Shown: positions 1-8,286, numbered from the stretch's first letter. The stretch is 64,000 nt of DNA from Acidimicrobiales bacterium (GCA_029246685.1 JAQWMR010000016.1:434001-498000); one strand, 5' to 3'. The notes: generated by a model from the sequence alone, not told the origin. Numbers and translations: made by a program.

Positions 1-362
1 GCCGAGACCAGATCCGGGTTCGACGCAAGGATCGGCCCGTGGATGCAGTACCCGGCGTGATTCACGCCGTTCTCCGTGGGGCCCATCACGCCTTCGCCGT
101 CCGGGCCGATCAGCGTGAGGTTGTCGACAGTCGCTGCCCAGAACGGGATTCCGTAGCCGAGCACCCAGAAGTGGTCGGTCAGAATCGGATCCCGGGCGGT
201 GATGTGGCCATCGCCCAGCTGGCCCCAGTGCATCTTGGCGAAGATGCGGTAGCCAATCGCGGTCTCCCACTTTCGGAGACGACGGAGATCCTCGAGGTCA
301 TCGACCTCGGGCGGCTCCATGTCGTAGGTGATGTCGGGATATCGGTCGAGCACCAGCGCCAT
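1..362 (-). CDS. class II aldolase/adducin family protein (3' part beyond window)
   Basis: The first 120 residues are present; the gene runs off the left edge. The translated start is MALVLDRYPDI, and the diagnostic stretch is WETAIGYRIFAKMHWG followed by GDGHITARDP and DHFWVLGYGIPF. This matches the N-terminal half of class II aldolase/adducin domains (fuculose-phosphate aldolase, RhaD and relatives), where the GHIT/SxR region helps bind the phosphate or carboxylate of the substrate. The metal-binding histidines lie downstream and are not in the window, so the reaction cannot be assigned. The ATG at 362 is the first in-frame start; the next gene rightwards (ogt) is on the same strand and ends 55 bp upstream. 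Confidence 0.8.
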   Translation of the reverse strand, partial: MALVLDRYPDITYDMEPPEVDDLEDLRRLRKWETAIGYRIFAKMHWGQLGDGHITARDPILTDHFWVLGYGIPFWAATVDNLTLIGPDGEGVMGPTENGVNHAGYCIHGPILASNPDLVS

Positions 363-417
363 GATCGCCAGCGTAGAGCCCGGCTCTGGCGCCGGGAAGA
401 TTCAGATACCCAATGTC

Positions 418-912
418 TCAAATACCCAATGCCTGCTGGTCCTGCTCGTGGTTGAGCAACCACCGCTTCATATCGAGGCCGCCAGCGAACCCGGTCAGCG
501 ACCCGTTGGCCCCGACAATGCGGTGACACGGGAGGATGACCGGGATCGGGTTGCGTCCGTTGGCCGCGCCGACGGCACGAAAGGCGCCCGGTCGCCCGAT
601 CGCCTCGGCCTGCTCGCCGTATGACCGGGTTTCGCCGTACGGGACTGCAGCAAGGGCTCGCCACGCCTCGACCTGAAAGTCGGTGCCTCGGAGGTCGAGG
701 GGGACGTCGAACTCGCGTCGCTCCCCGGCAAAGTACTCGCCGAGCTGAACCGCAGCCCGTTCGAGCGTCGGATCATCGTTGGTCGAGGACAGGTCGGGGG
801 GCAGACCCACGTCAACCGGCGTGTCGCCCGGGAACAGCACGTGGCTGAGACCGGCATCGGAGCCGACGAGCGTCAGCTCGCCGATCGGGCTATCGAGGTG
901 GCGCACGTTCAT
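418..912 (-). CDS. ogt: methylated-DNA--[protein]-cysteine S-methyltransferase
   Basis: A 164-residue suicide DNA-repair protein that moves the methyl group of O6-methylguanine to its own cysteine. The acceptor motif PCHRIVG is present with the reactive Cys at residue 129, preceded by the conserved AVGAANGRNPIP stretch (about 113-125). The helix-turn-helix region FQVEAWRALAAVPYGETRSY lies at about 79-98. Length and architecture are normal for Ogt. The start at 912 lies 23 bp inside the end of the alkA-type gene, so the two are probably co-transcribed as an alkylation-repair unit. Confidence 0.95.
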   Translation of the reverse strand: MNVRHLDSPIGELTLVGSDAGLSHVLFPGDTPVDVGLPPDLSSTNDDPTLERAAVQLGEYFAGERREFDVPLDLRGTDFQVEAWRALAAVPYGETRSYGEQAEAIGRPGAFRAVGAANGRNPIPVILPCHRIVGANGSLTGFAGGLDMKRWLLNHEQDQQALGI

Positions 913-2332
913 GAGGGCTCCAGTGTTCTTGGGACGAGAGGCTCGTCCAGAGGTGTTGGGCGGCGAGGGAACGGTGCGGGCTCCAGACGGCCGCAATCTC
1001 TTCGACTTCCGCTGCTGTCGGCGGTTCGTCGCGTCCGAGCATCCGGCCGACGGCGTGGCGGATGCCGAGGTCGCCGACCGGGATGACATCGGGGTCTCGG
1101 GTGGCGCGCATCGCCACGACGTCCGCGGTCCATGGACCGATGCCCTTCACGCCGAGGAGCTGCTCACGCACGTGGTCGCCGGCCGCGAGGTCGACCGTTC
1201 CGTCGACCACTGCCCGGGCGAGCGCTCTGATCGTCGCCACGCGTGAGCCGGGCATGCCGAGGCCTTCCGCCGCCAGGTCGACCAGCGAGTCGGCCGTCGG
1301 GAACAGCCGATCGAGCCCGAGGACGTTGCCCGGCAGTTGTGCCCCATGGCGTTCGACGATCCGGCCGGTGATGGTGGTCGCCCCGACCACCGAAACTTGC
1401 TGGCCGACGATGACGCGAACCGCGGTCTCGAAACGGTCCCAGCCGCCGATGACCCGCAATCCGGGTTGGACGCGCACGGCTGGAGCGAGCAGCGGGTCGG
1501 CCAGCAGGTGCTGCTCGGCCGCATGGACGTCGTCATCGAGACCGAACATCGTGCGGATGCGAGCGACGTCGTCGATGATCGAGTCGAAGGTCGGCAAGTG
1601 AGCGGTGAGTTCGAGATGTGGGTCGTCCCCGCCGAGGTCGACCTCGATCACGCCGGGATTCCCACAGACCTCGAGAGTGCGTCGATAGACGGCATCCTCG
1701 ACGAGCTCTACTCCGGGCGTCAGCCGTGGCTCGAGGTGCCCGAGCGCGGCATCGCGATCCAACGGCTCGACGAACGGCAGCCGCAGGCGGAGACCGCCGT
1801 CGGCAATCAGTACATCGCCGACGCGGCGCTTGCGCCGAAGCTCGCTTGGCGGGAAGCGGAAGATCGACTCGACGACCCGGTTCATCTGACGAACGCTGCC
1901 GAATCCTGCAGCGCCCGCAACGACCGGCATCGAGAGGTCCGTTTCATCGAGTAGCCGTCGGGCGAAGTGAACCCGACGAGAACGCCCGACGAACGCCGGT
2001 GTAGCCCCGACGTGGAGCTCGAACAGGCGACGGAGCTGCCGGGTCGAATACCCGACGCGATCGGCGAGCGCCTCCTCGTCGAAGCGATCGAGGAATCCGT
2101 CGCTGATGAGCCGAAGCGCATCGACGACTGCGGGTGAAACGCCGTCGGGCGATGGTGGGGGCAGGTGCCGATCCGGACGGCAACGGAGACATGAGCGATA
2201 TCCGGCGGACTCCGCGGCAACCGGCGATGGAAACGGCGAGACGTTCTTCGGATCAGGCCGTGCACTGCATGATGGCCGGCAATAGATACCGGTGATCGCG
2301 ACTGCGCTGACCTGTGTCTCACGTTCTCTCAT
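890..2332 (-). CDS. alkA: Ada-like regulatory domain fused to DNA-3-methyladenine glycosylase (AlkA type)
   Basis: A multidomain base-excision repair protein. The N-terminus carries the Ada zinc knot (GIYCRPSC ... CLRC, four cysteines); the first Cys is the expected methylphosphotriester acceptor. An AraC-type HTH follows (ALADRVGYSTRQLRRLFELHVG), then an AlkA N-terminal domain and a HhH-GPD glycosylase core with GVKGIGPWTADVVAMRA and the catalytic Asp in PVGDLGIRH near the C-terminus. I chose the ATG at 2332, which has GGGGA upstream; a GTG at 2362 is possible. Even from 2362 the usual 20-30 residues before the first zinc Cys are short, so the Ada domain looks N-terminally trimmed. The 3' end overlaps ogt. 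Confidence 0.92.
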   Translation of the reverse strand: MRERETQVSAVAITGIYCRPSCSARPDPKNVSPFPSPVAAESAGYRSCLRCRPDRHLPPPSPDGVSPAVVDALRLISDGFLDRFDEEALADRVGYSTRQLRRLFELHVGATPAFVGRSRRVHFARRLLDETDLSMPVVAGAAGFGSVRQMNRVVESIFRFPPSELRRKRRVGDVLIADGGLRLRLPFVEPLDRDAALGHLEPRLTPGVELVEDAVYRRTLEVCGNPGVIEVDLGGDDPHLELTAHLPTFDSIIDDVARIRTMFGLDDDVHAAEQHLLADPLLAPAVRVQPGLRVIGGWDRFETAVRVIVGQQVSVVGATTITGRIVERHGAQLPGNVLGLDRLFPTADSLVDLAAEGLGMPGSRVATIRALARAVVDGTVDLAAGDHVREQLLGVKGIGPWTADVVAMRATRDPDVIPVGDLGIRHAVGRMLGRDEPPTAAEVEEIAAVWSPHRSLAAQHLWTSLSSQEHWSPHERAPPR

Positions 2333-2381
2333 GTCTGCAGTATCCCCGACCTGTTCGGACACATTCGGACGTCAAGGGTTC

Positions 2382-3206
2382 TCAGTCCGGCGGCACCTTG
2401 CCGGACTGCACATCGAGGATCGCCCGGACCTCAGCGACGAGCTGCGGCGAGTGGCCGCTCACCTCGATGAGAAACTCGTCCACCTCTCCCTCGCTCATCT
2501 GGCGGGTGGATATCCCGGTGTCGTCGATGCGGGCGAGGCTGTTGTCCTTCAACATCCAGACGCCGGTCTCGTCGTTGATCCCAACCATGATCGCGGTGTT
2601 GAACGGGCTCCAGCCTCGACTCTTCTCGTTGGCCACCGCCGACGCGGCGTAGTCCATGTCGCCGATGATCCGGCACGGTATCGAGAAGTCCGGGTCCGGC
2701 ATCGGGTGGTCGAACAGCCAGCCCTTCTCGTCGGCCCGAACGATGGTGCGGTACCCGCAGTGCTCGATCGTCGTTGTCTCACCGTCGATCATCGGCGCCG
2801 GCACATCACCATGGAGCGCGGTGTCAACGATCCACCGCTGTCCGTCGATCGTCACGATGGTCGTGCCGTGGTTCTTCTCGCCGTCGAACATCGATGCCGC
2901 TGTGAGTTGCGCGTCGAACCCCAGCCCGGTCACGAGCGCGTGCATGGCGTTGTTGCTGCCCCAACACGTCGCTCCGGCCCCGGTCAGCTGCCAGGCGGCG
3001 AAGAAGTCCGCCGGCTCGATACCCGGAATCTCCGGCAGATCGAAGTGCAGGGCGACCAGCTTGCGCAGATTGTCGAACGGCACCTGCCGACACCACGCCT
3101 GGTACAGGTCCCGGAGCCCATCGATGTCAGTGGCAGGCCGCTGCGCGAAGCCGAGCCGCTCGACGACTTCGTCGACAGCTCGATCGGTGAGGGGTTTGAT
3201 CGCCAC
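2382..3206 (-). CDS. arylamine N-acetyltransferase family protein
   Basis: A 274-residue protein with the NAT fold: QVPFDNLRKL near residue 41, a catalytic triad readable as Cys81 (GATCWGSNN), His113 (KNHGTTIV) and Asp128 (WIVDTA). NAT enzymes transfer acetyl from acetyl-CoA to arylamines or hydrazines in the cytoplasm. The length is typical. The GTG start at 3206 is used because no upstream ATG fits before the divergent flavin-oxidoreductase gene. It lies 49 bp upstream of the alkA-type gene on the same strand, so co-transcription is plausible. The acceptor substrate is not predictable. Confidence 0.82.
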   Translation of the reverse strand: MAIKPLTDRAVDEVVERLGFAQRPATDIDGLRDLYQAWCRQVPFDNLRKLVALHFDLPEIPGIEPADFFAAWQLTGAGATCWGSNNAMHALVTGLGFDAQLTAASMFDGEKNHGTTIVTIDGQRWIVDTALHGDVPAPMIDGETTTIEHCGYRTIVRADEKGWLFDHPMPDPDFSIPCRIIGDMDYAASAVANEKSRGWSPFNTAIMVGINDETGVWMLKDNSLARIDDTGISTRQMSEGEVDEFLIEVSGHSPQLVAEVRAILDVQSGKVPPD

Positions 3207-3266
3207 GTCCGAGATGCTGGCACGCGGGGGGTCGCAACGCTCGCCACGGCTGCTACGAATGACGCC

Positions 3267-4253
3267 GTGCTCCGCCTCTCTGTGCTCGATCAGTCCCCGG
3301 TCCCCTCCGGGTCGAGCGCGGGCGACGCGCTCCGCAACTCGATCGATCTCGCCCGTCGCTGCGAAGCGTTCGGCTTCCACCGCTACTGGGTCGCCGAGCA
3401 CCACAACACGGGTGGCCTCGCCGGCTCCGCTCCCGAAATCCTGATTGGCCACATCGCGTCGGCGACGTCCACGATGCGGATCGGGTCCGGCGGCGTGATG
3501 ATGCCGCACTACGCGCCGCTCAAGATCGCGGAGAACTTCCGCATGCTCGCCAGCCTCCACCCGGGCCGAATCGACGTCGGCGTGGGTCGAGCGCCCGGAT
3601 CCGATCCCGTGACCATGCATGCCCTTGCTCCCGACCATCAGCCCGTCCCGATTCAGAAGTACCCGTCGATGGTCGCCGAGCTGGACGGGTTCCTCCACGA
3701 TTCACTCCCTGCCGACAGCCCGTTCCGCGGCCGCGTCCAGGCAACGCCGGTGCCCCCCGAACCGCCCGAGCTGTGGCTTCTCGCCTCGAGCCCCGACAGC
3801 GCCGCGTACGCCGCGCACTTCGGGCTTCCGTTGGCGTTCGCCGACTTCATCGCCCAGACCGATGGCGCGCCGATCGTCGATGCGTATCGGGACAACTACC
3901 AACCGAGCGAACGTCACCCCGAACCGCGGATCCTGGTCGCGGCCAGCGTGATCTGCGCGGAGTCGCACGAAGCCGCCGAAGCGCTCGCGGCCGGCGTGAA
4001 GCTCTGGCGCCAGCGTGGCCTCCAGGGGCCGATCCCGTCGCCCGACGAGGTGAGCAACCATGTCGACGGGCCGCTGGCGGTCCCGCCGAGTCGCAAGCCG
4101 ATGATCCAGGGCAACCCCACGACGGTGGCGACCAACGTGCGCTCTATGGCAGCCCGCTACGGGGCGGAAGAGTTCATGGCTGTGACGATCTGTTGGGACC
4201 ACGAGGCCCGCGTGCGCAGCTACGAGCTGCTCGCGGACCAGTTCCGGCGCTGA
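3267..4253 (+). CDS. luciferase-family (LLM class) flavin-dependent oxidoreductase
   Basis: A 328-residue TIM-barrel protein beginning LRLSVLDQSPVPSG and continuing with AEHHN, the GSGGVMMPHYAPLKIAENFRML-type block and GRIDVGVGRAPGSDP. These are signatures of the MsnO8/group 1 luciferase-like subfamily, which uses FMN or F420 to oxidise organic substrates. The start is GTG at 3267; an ATG at 3259 is out of frame. It is transcribed divergently from the NAT gene (60 bp apart) and ends 11 bp from the convergent carotenoid oxygenase gene. The substrate is unknown. Confidence 0.88.
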   Translation: MLRLSVLDQSPVPSGSSAGDALRNSIDLARRCEAFGFHRYWVAEHHNTGGLAGSAPEILIGHIASATSTMRIGSGGVMMPHYAPLKIAENFRMLASLHPGRIDVGVGRAPGSDPVTMHALAPDHQPVPIQKYPSMVAELDGFLHDSLPADSPFRGRVQATPVPPEPPELWLLASSPDSAAYAAHFGLPLAFADFIAQTDGAPIVDAYRDNYQPSERHPEPRILVAASVICAESHEAAEALAAGVKLWRQRGLQGPIPSPDEVSNHVDGPLAVPPSRKPMIQGNPTTVATNVRSMAARYGAEEFMAVTICWDHEARVRSYELLADQFRR

Positions 4254-4264
4254 GCGCCGCCGGC

Positions 4265-5689
4265 TCAGTCGTTCGCGGCGAACCAGTTGGCGTGGAAGCC
4301 GAACGGCATGCGCTGCGGAACCTTGACCGTCGCAATCGGACCAGCCTCGATGTTCTGAGCGTCCAGAACGATGATCGAGCTCTCGCCACTGCCGCTGTCG
4401 TGCATCGAGTTGACGATCCAGCCGTCGTCCTCGGCGGTCCCGTCCGGGTTCGGGGCGAACACGCCCTCGCCGACGTGGCCGGTGTCTCCGGAGTACCAAA
4501 GCGACCGCGTGTCGGTCGTCGTGTCGTACTTGACCACGGTGTCGAAGTCACCCGCTGCACCCTCGCGAGTGAAGCCGGACATGTAGAGGGCGTTGGTCTC
4601 GCGACCGGTCAGGTCGTCGTTGAAGCGGCAGAACTCGCCGTTGAAGTCGTCGAAGTACTCGCTGCCGGCCGTGCCGGTCTCGAGATCGATCCAGTACTTC
4701 GCGGGCTGACCAGCGCCACTCTCGACGCCGCTCCCCTTCTCGGAGGTCTCGGCCTCGATACCGAAGTCGACCTGCTCGAAGCGCACGCCGGACAGCTCGA
4801 TCCGGTTGCCGTTCTCCCACGCGTTCCAGAAGTGCTGCACATGCGAGGTGGGCACCTCGAACCAGCGGACGTCCTCCGCATCGCCGAGCCGGGGGATGAT
4901 GCCGAGGCGGGTGCCGTTTTCCTTGCGCCACTGCACCATCGGCTCACCGTTGGCGAGGCCCTCCATGTTGAACACCATGGGGCTGTCCATGAAGACCGAG
5001 TAGTTCTCGGTGATGAGCATGTCGTGCATCATCACCGGCGCCGGCATGTCGATGCCGACCTTCTTCACGATCTCGCCCGCCGGGTTCACCGAGTAGTACG
5101 TGAGGTACGGCGCGAAGAAGTTGTAGGCGAAGAAGAACATCTCACCGGTGAACGGATCGATGCGGGGATGGGCGGTCATCGCTCCCTGGAGGCCGCCGAA
5201 GAAGTCCCATTCACCGATCGTCTCGAGGTCGGGACCGATCTCGGTGGGCAGGCCCTGCTCCCAGAGGGCGAGGAGCTTGCCGTTGTGCCGCACGATGTGG
5301 GTGTTGGCCGGATTCTTCACCGGACCCGCATCGCCGACGAGTTCCTCGGACGGGAAGTTCATCACGTCGCTCAGACCGGGGTAGGCGGCTCGGCCGAGGT
5401 TCATCTCCGCGGCAAGACCGCGGGAGCGGATCCAGCGGTTGCGATAAGAGGCTTTGCCATCCAAGAAGTCCACACCGTGGAGCATTCCGTCACCGTCGAA
5501 CATGTGGTACTTGCCGATCGGCTCGAACATCGGGTTCGGGCCGTTGCGCACGAACGAACCCCGCAAGCCCTCCGGAATCTTTCCGATGACCTCGCACTCG
5601 GCTATGTCGATCTCGCGGTCGACGGGGAACATGTCCCCGCGGAGGTCCAGCTGGTCGGCGGTGTTGGTGACGTGGCCGGTGAGGGTCAT
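4265..5689 (-). CDS. carotenoid cleavage oxygenase family protein
   Basis: A 474-residue seven-bladed propeller enzyme. The four iron-binding histidines can be placed at His174 (MTAHPRID), His222 (MMHDMLIT), His286 (HVQHFWNAWE) and His466 (PFGFHANWF). FVRNGPNPMFEP near residue 46 is a family hallmark. Members cleave a C=C bond of carotenoids, retinoids, stilbenes or lignin-derived compounds using non-haem Fe(II) and O2. The ATG at 5689 has AAAGG upstream; a start further upstream would cut into the operator. A 17-bp palindrome 24 bp upstream and the neighbouring TetR gene suggest repression released by a hydrophobic ligand. Confidence 0.93.
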   Translation of the reverse strand: MTLTGHVTNTADQLDLRGDMFPVDREIDIAECEVIGKIPEGLRGSFVRNGPNPMFEPIGKYHMFDGDGMLHGVDFLDGKASYRNRWIRSRGLAAEMNLGRAAYPGLSDVMNFPSEELVGDAGPVKNPANTHIVRHNGKLLALWEQGLPTEIGPDLETIGEWDFFGGLQGAMTAHPRIDPFTGEMFFFAYNFFAPYLTYYSVNPAGEIVKKVGIDMPAPVMMHDMLITENYSVFMDSPMVFNMEGLANGEPMVQWRKENGTRLGIIPRLGDAEDVRWFEVPTSHVQHFWNAWENGNRIELSGVRFEQVDFGIEAETSEKGSGVESGAGQPAKYWIDLETGTAGSEYFDDFNGEFCRFNDDLTGRETNALYMSGFTREGAAGDFDTVVKYDTTTDTRSLWYSGDTGHVGEGVFAPNPDGTAEDDGWIVNSMHDSGSGESSIIVLDAQNIEAGPIATVKVPQRMPFGFHANWFAAND

Positions 5690-5712
5690 GTTCGGGCCTT
5701 TCGGGGCGATTA

Positions 5713-5729
5713 GGTTAACAGTGTTAACC
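5713..5729. promoter_or_regulatory. TetR-type operator palindrome upstream of the carotenoid oxygenase gene
   Basis: GGTTAACAGTGTTAACC is a perfect palindrome around its central base. It lies between the tetR stop and the carotenoid oxygenase start, where a repressor would block transcription of the oxygenase gene. Binding by the adjacent TetR is inferred. Confidence 0.75.
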
Positions 5730-5762
5730 AAGTGGGGCTCAGGCGCAACTTGGGCGGAGAAA

Positions 5763-6389
5763 TCAACGTGAGAACATGGCGCCCCGCGCCATGTTGACGG
5801 CGAGGGTGACCAGCTCTTCGGGCGTCATCAGCCCCAACCGGGCAAGCTGCTGCACTGCCCCGGAGATCGAGTTCAAGACGATCTCCGGCGCCGGATGACG
5901 GCTGATCTCACCGCGGATTCGAGCCGCGTCCAGCACCGCAGCGAAGGCGTCGACCGGCGGCTGCACATGGCGCTCGAGTGTCTCCTCCCAGAGCGTCGCG
6001 TCGGAGCGAAACGCCTCCTGCAGCCCTGGGAGACCACGAAGAAACTCAGGGCGGAGGATGAGCTCGACGTGCTGCTCGATCAACAGGCGCAGATCCTCCT
6101 CGAACGAGCCGGTGTCGGGCACTCGGAAATCCACGACGTCTTCGAAGATCGCATCGCGCACCAGGGCCGCCTTCGACGACCAGGTACGGCTGATGTACTT
6201 CCGATAGGAGCCGGCGTCGGCAGCAACCGCCTCGAACGTCATGTCCGGGTAGCCGACGGCAGTGAGAACCCGCCGCGTGGCTTCGAGAACGGCGCGACGG
6301 TTGGCGTCGCTTGGCGGACGTCCGCGACGGGGAATCGACTGCTCTGACCCGGTCGCGTCAAGGGTTCTTCCCGCCATTTGTTGGACCAT
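5763..6389 (-). CDS. TetR/AcrR family transcriptional regulator
   Basis: A 208-residue repressor. The N-terminal HTH spans about residues 25-75 (RAVLEATRRVLTAVGY followed by MTFEAVAADAG and KYISRTWSSKAALV). The C-terminal ligand-binding domain (EDLRLLIEQHVELIL ... AVQQLARLGLMTPEELVTL) resembles the TetR_C_11/16-type tail. It lies upstream of the carotenoid oxygenase gene on the same strand and divergent from the solute-binding lipoprotein gene at 6458. Palindromes on both sides (5713 and 6398) make it the obvious local regulator. A second ATG at 6377 is possible. No strong ribosome-binding site is visible at either start. Confidence 0.9.
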   Translation of the reverse strand: MVQQMAGRTLDATGSEQSIPRRGRPPSDANRRAVLEATRRVLTAVGYPDMTFEAVAADAGSYRKYISRTWSSKAALVRDAIFEDVVDFRVPDTGSFEEDLRLLIEQHVELILRPEFLRGLPGLQEAFRSDATLWEETLERHVQPPVDAFAAVLDAARIRGEISRHPAPEIVLNSISGAVQQLARLGLMTPEELVTLAVNMARGAMFSR

Positions 6390-6397
6390 AGCTGGAT

Positions 6398-6418
6398 TAT
6401 GTCCCGCGATGGGACATA
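6398..6418. promoter_or_regulatory. inverted repeat in the tetR / binding-lipoprotein intergenic region
   Basis: TATGTCCC-N5-GGGACATA lies 9 bp upstream of the TetR ATG and 40 bp upstream of the divergent lipoprotein start. Perfect 8-bp arms and its position mark it as a probable operator for autoregulation and control of the lipoprotein gene. Its sequence differs from the 5713 palindrome, so the same protein may not bind both. Confidence 0.7.
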
Positions 6419-6457
6419 GAGTTCCCTGATTCCGGTCACTTTCCTGGAGGACAGATC

Positions 6458-7894
6458 ATGACCACCAATCGACGCAGCCTTCTTCGGCTGCTCGCACTCC
6501 TGCTGAGCTTCGTGCTCATCGCCGCCGCGTGCGGTGATGACTCCGGCGACTCCAACGACGCCGACCCGGTCGATACCGGCGATGGCGATGGCGACGAGCC
6601 CGTCGACAATACGGGCGACGGCGACGAGCCCGTCGACGACACGGGCGACGGCGATGAGCCAGCCGACGAGCCGAGCGTCGAGCTGACCGCCTCATGGAAG
6701 GGCGTGACGCCGACCGAGATCCATGTCGGTGTCTCGCTGCTCGACTTCGACCTCCTCGTCGGTCTCGGCCTCAGCGCCGCTGGTTGGGGCGACCAGGTCG
6801 CCTACTGGGACGCGATGTTCGCAGACCTCAACGCCAACGGCGGCGTTCTCGGCCGGGAAGTCGTCCCCGTGTACGAGTTCTACTCGGCGATCGATCCGGC
6901 CGACGCCGACCGCGTCTGCCGCGTCCTCACTGAGGACAACGATGTCTTTGCGGTGCTCGGTGGCTTCGTCGGGCCGCTGGCCGGCACCGTCGACCCCTGT
7001 ATCACCGGCCTCAACGAGACGATCCTCGTCGGCGGCGACCAAACCGACGACGAACTCGACCAGTCGGTTGCCCCGTGGTTCATGCCGGGTCAGGCAGCAA
7101 ATGCCTCCACCGTGATCCTGCTGAACCTCCTTGAGGAGGACGGCGCCCTCGCCGGCCAGAAGGTGTTCGTGATGGCCGGCCTCGCCGATGAGGCCAGCCA
7201 CGAGTCGGTGATCAGCCAGATCGAGGACCGAGGCGTCGAAGTCGTGGGCGAGGGCATCATCGTCGCGCCAGACGGCGACACCCCTGCGCAAGACGGCGAA
7301 CTCGCCGTCATGACGGAGCGGATCAAGGAGCTCGGGGCGACCGCCGTCTTCATTCACGGCAACCCGGCGTCGAGCATCCGTGGCCTCACGGCCTCAGGCC
7401 TCCACACCGACCTCGCGATTTGGACGAACAACCCCTCCGGCCTCAACAACCTCGGTGAGACGATCATCGACAGGTCAGTTGTGGACGGTGTCCTCACCGT
7501 GTCCGGCCCGACCGACGACTACATCTGGAACGACCCGGCCTACCAGAACGAGTGCAGCGACATCGTTGCGGCCGCCATCCCGGACGCCGACATTCGCGCG
7601 CCGCTCGACTATGCGCAGGACGAGGACAACATCTTCAACGGCATCCGCTACGGCTGCCGCCTAATCTACCTGTTCGCGCAGATCGCCGAGGCTGCCGGGG
7701 CCGAGCTCACGCACGAAAGCTTCCAGGCCGGCGCCGAGTCGCTGAGCGACTTCTCGTTCCCCGGTTCACCGAACGCGTCCTTCTCCAGCGAGAAGTTCTT
7801 CGCCGACGATCTGTTCGCCCTCGCGGCGTACGACTCCACCGCCGGAGACGGCCAGGCGGTGCCGCTCGGCGATCTCGTCGACATCTTCCAGTAG
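6458..7894 (+). CDS. ABC transporter solute-binding lipoprotein (branched-chain amino acid/amide type)
   Basis: A 478-residue lipoprotein with signal peptide RRSLLRLLALLLSFVLIAAAC and lipobox Cys25. An acidic, repetitive linker follows (decapeptide GDGDEPVDDT about three times, residues 43-70), then a Peripla_BP_6-like domain that begins VTPTEIHVGVSLLD. It should bind a small ligand at the membrane surface and deliver it to a LIV-type ABC importer. GGAGG 8 bp before the ATG gives a good start. No permease or ATPase gene is adjacent. It is a paralogue in layout of the binding protein at 35071 (both open LTAS..GVT and share THESFQAG near the end) and might use that transporter. Flanking TetR and carotenoid oxygenase genes hint at an isoprenoid-like ligand, which is speculative. 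Confidence 0.9.
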   Translation: MTTNRRSLLRLLALLLSFVLIAAACGDDSGDSNDADPVDTGDGDGDEPVDNTGDGDEPVDDTGDGDEPADEPSVELTASWKGVTPTEIHVGVSLLDFDLLVGLGLSAAGWGDQVAYWDAMFADLNANGGVLGREVVPVYEFYSAIDPADADRVCRVLTEDNDVFAVLGGFVGPLAGTVDPCITGLNETILVGGDQTDDELDQSVAPWFMPGQAANASTVILLNLLEEDGALAGQKVFVMAGLADEASHESVISQIEDRGVEVVGEGIIVAPDGDTPAQDGELAVMTERIKELGATAVFIHGNPASSIRGLTASGLHTDLAIWTNNPSGLNNLGETIIDRSVVDGVLTVSGPTDDYIWNDPAYQNECSDIVAAAIPDADIRAPLDYAQDEDNIFNGIRYGCRLIYLFAQIAEAAGAELTHESFQAGAESLSDFSFPGSPNASFSSEKFFADDLFALAAYDSTAGDGQAVPLGDLVDIFQ

Positions 7895-7921
7895 TCGATC
7901 GAAGACAAGAAATGACGAACA

Positions 7922-7945
7922 GGGTGGGGGCTTCGGCCCCCGCTC
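7922..7945 (+). terminator. GC-rich hairpin after the binding-lipoprotein gene
   Basis: GGGGGC-TTCG-GCCCCC forms a strong stem with a UUCG tetraloop, extended by four further pairs including two G-T wobbles. It starts 27 bp after the stop codon at 7894. There is no T tract, as is common for terminators in high-GC actinobacteria. Confidence 0.7.
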
Positions 7946-7957
7946 CTTCGTATCCGG

Positions 7958-8098
7958 TTACGGGTAGATCTCAGGCTGGTCGAGCGGCACGTTCAGCCAC
8001 TCGACGATCTGACGCGCCGTCTCGTAGGCCTCGAGCCGCGCTTCGTCGGTGTCGGCCTCCTCGGCCGCAACGAACGGCTCACGCAGCCGCTTCGCCAT
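7958..8098 (-). CDS. hypothetical small protein, 46 residues
   Basis: The frame opens MAKRLREPFVAAEEADTDEA and ends WLNVPLDQPEIYP. Codon use looks coding, with G/C at third positions, and the predicted product is an amphipathic helix followed by a short tail. I do not recognise it. It lies in the roughly 390-bp stretch between 7894 and 8287 that otherwise contains only a terminator and a broken rhodanese fragment, so it may be the end of a decayed gene and not a functional small protein. Confidence 0.35.
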   Translation of the reverse strand: MAKRLREPFVAAEEADTDEARLEAYETARQIVEWLNVPLDQPEIYP

Positions 8099-8110
8099 TC
8101 GAGGTCCGAG

Positions 8111-8269
8111 CTGAACGAACCGGCGTCAGTCCCGTATCAACTCGGATCCGCCGAGCACTTCGCCGGAGTTCTCGGCGACGAAAGGACGTCCGCCGACGAC
8201 ACGCTCGTCCTCTACGACGGTTCCTGGCGGGAGTATGGCAACGCGAACAGCGTCGTCGTCGAGACCTGA
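8111..8269 (+). pseudogene. rhodanese (thiosulfate sulfurtransferase) remnant
   Basis: An open frame with no start codon encodes 52 residues ending at TGA 8267-8269. The middle reads FAGVLGDERTSADDTLVLYDG, like the first domain of SseA-type rhodaneses. It runs directly into SWREYGNANSVVVET, like the C-terminal YDGSWxEWG...PVE tail. The active-site Cys loop and most of both domains are missing, so it looks like an internal deletion between the two similar YDG/YGD strands. No functional product is expected. Confidence 0.4.
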
Positions 8270-8286
8270 CGCCGTCGTACTCAGAA

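Noticed and set aside
2292..3266. N-terminal extension of the luciferase-like gene back to 2292
   Set aside because: This part lies antisense to the NAT gene and has no homology to LLM oxidoreductases. The family N-terminus starts at LRLSVLDQSP (3267).
6541..6670. Tandem GDGDEP-encoding repeats as a possible CRISPR or satellite
   Set aside because: Period 30 bp, in frame inside the lipoprotein linker, no unique spacers. This is a protein-level acidic linker.
8267..8269. Third in-frame TGA as selenocysteine in the rhodanese remnant
   Set aside because: Only seven codons follow before a stop, there is no rhodanese homology after it, and no active-site position is involved.
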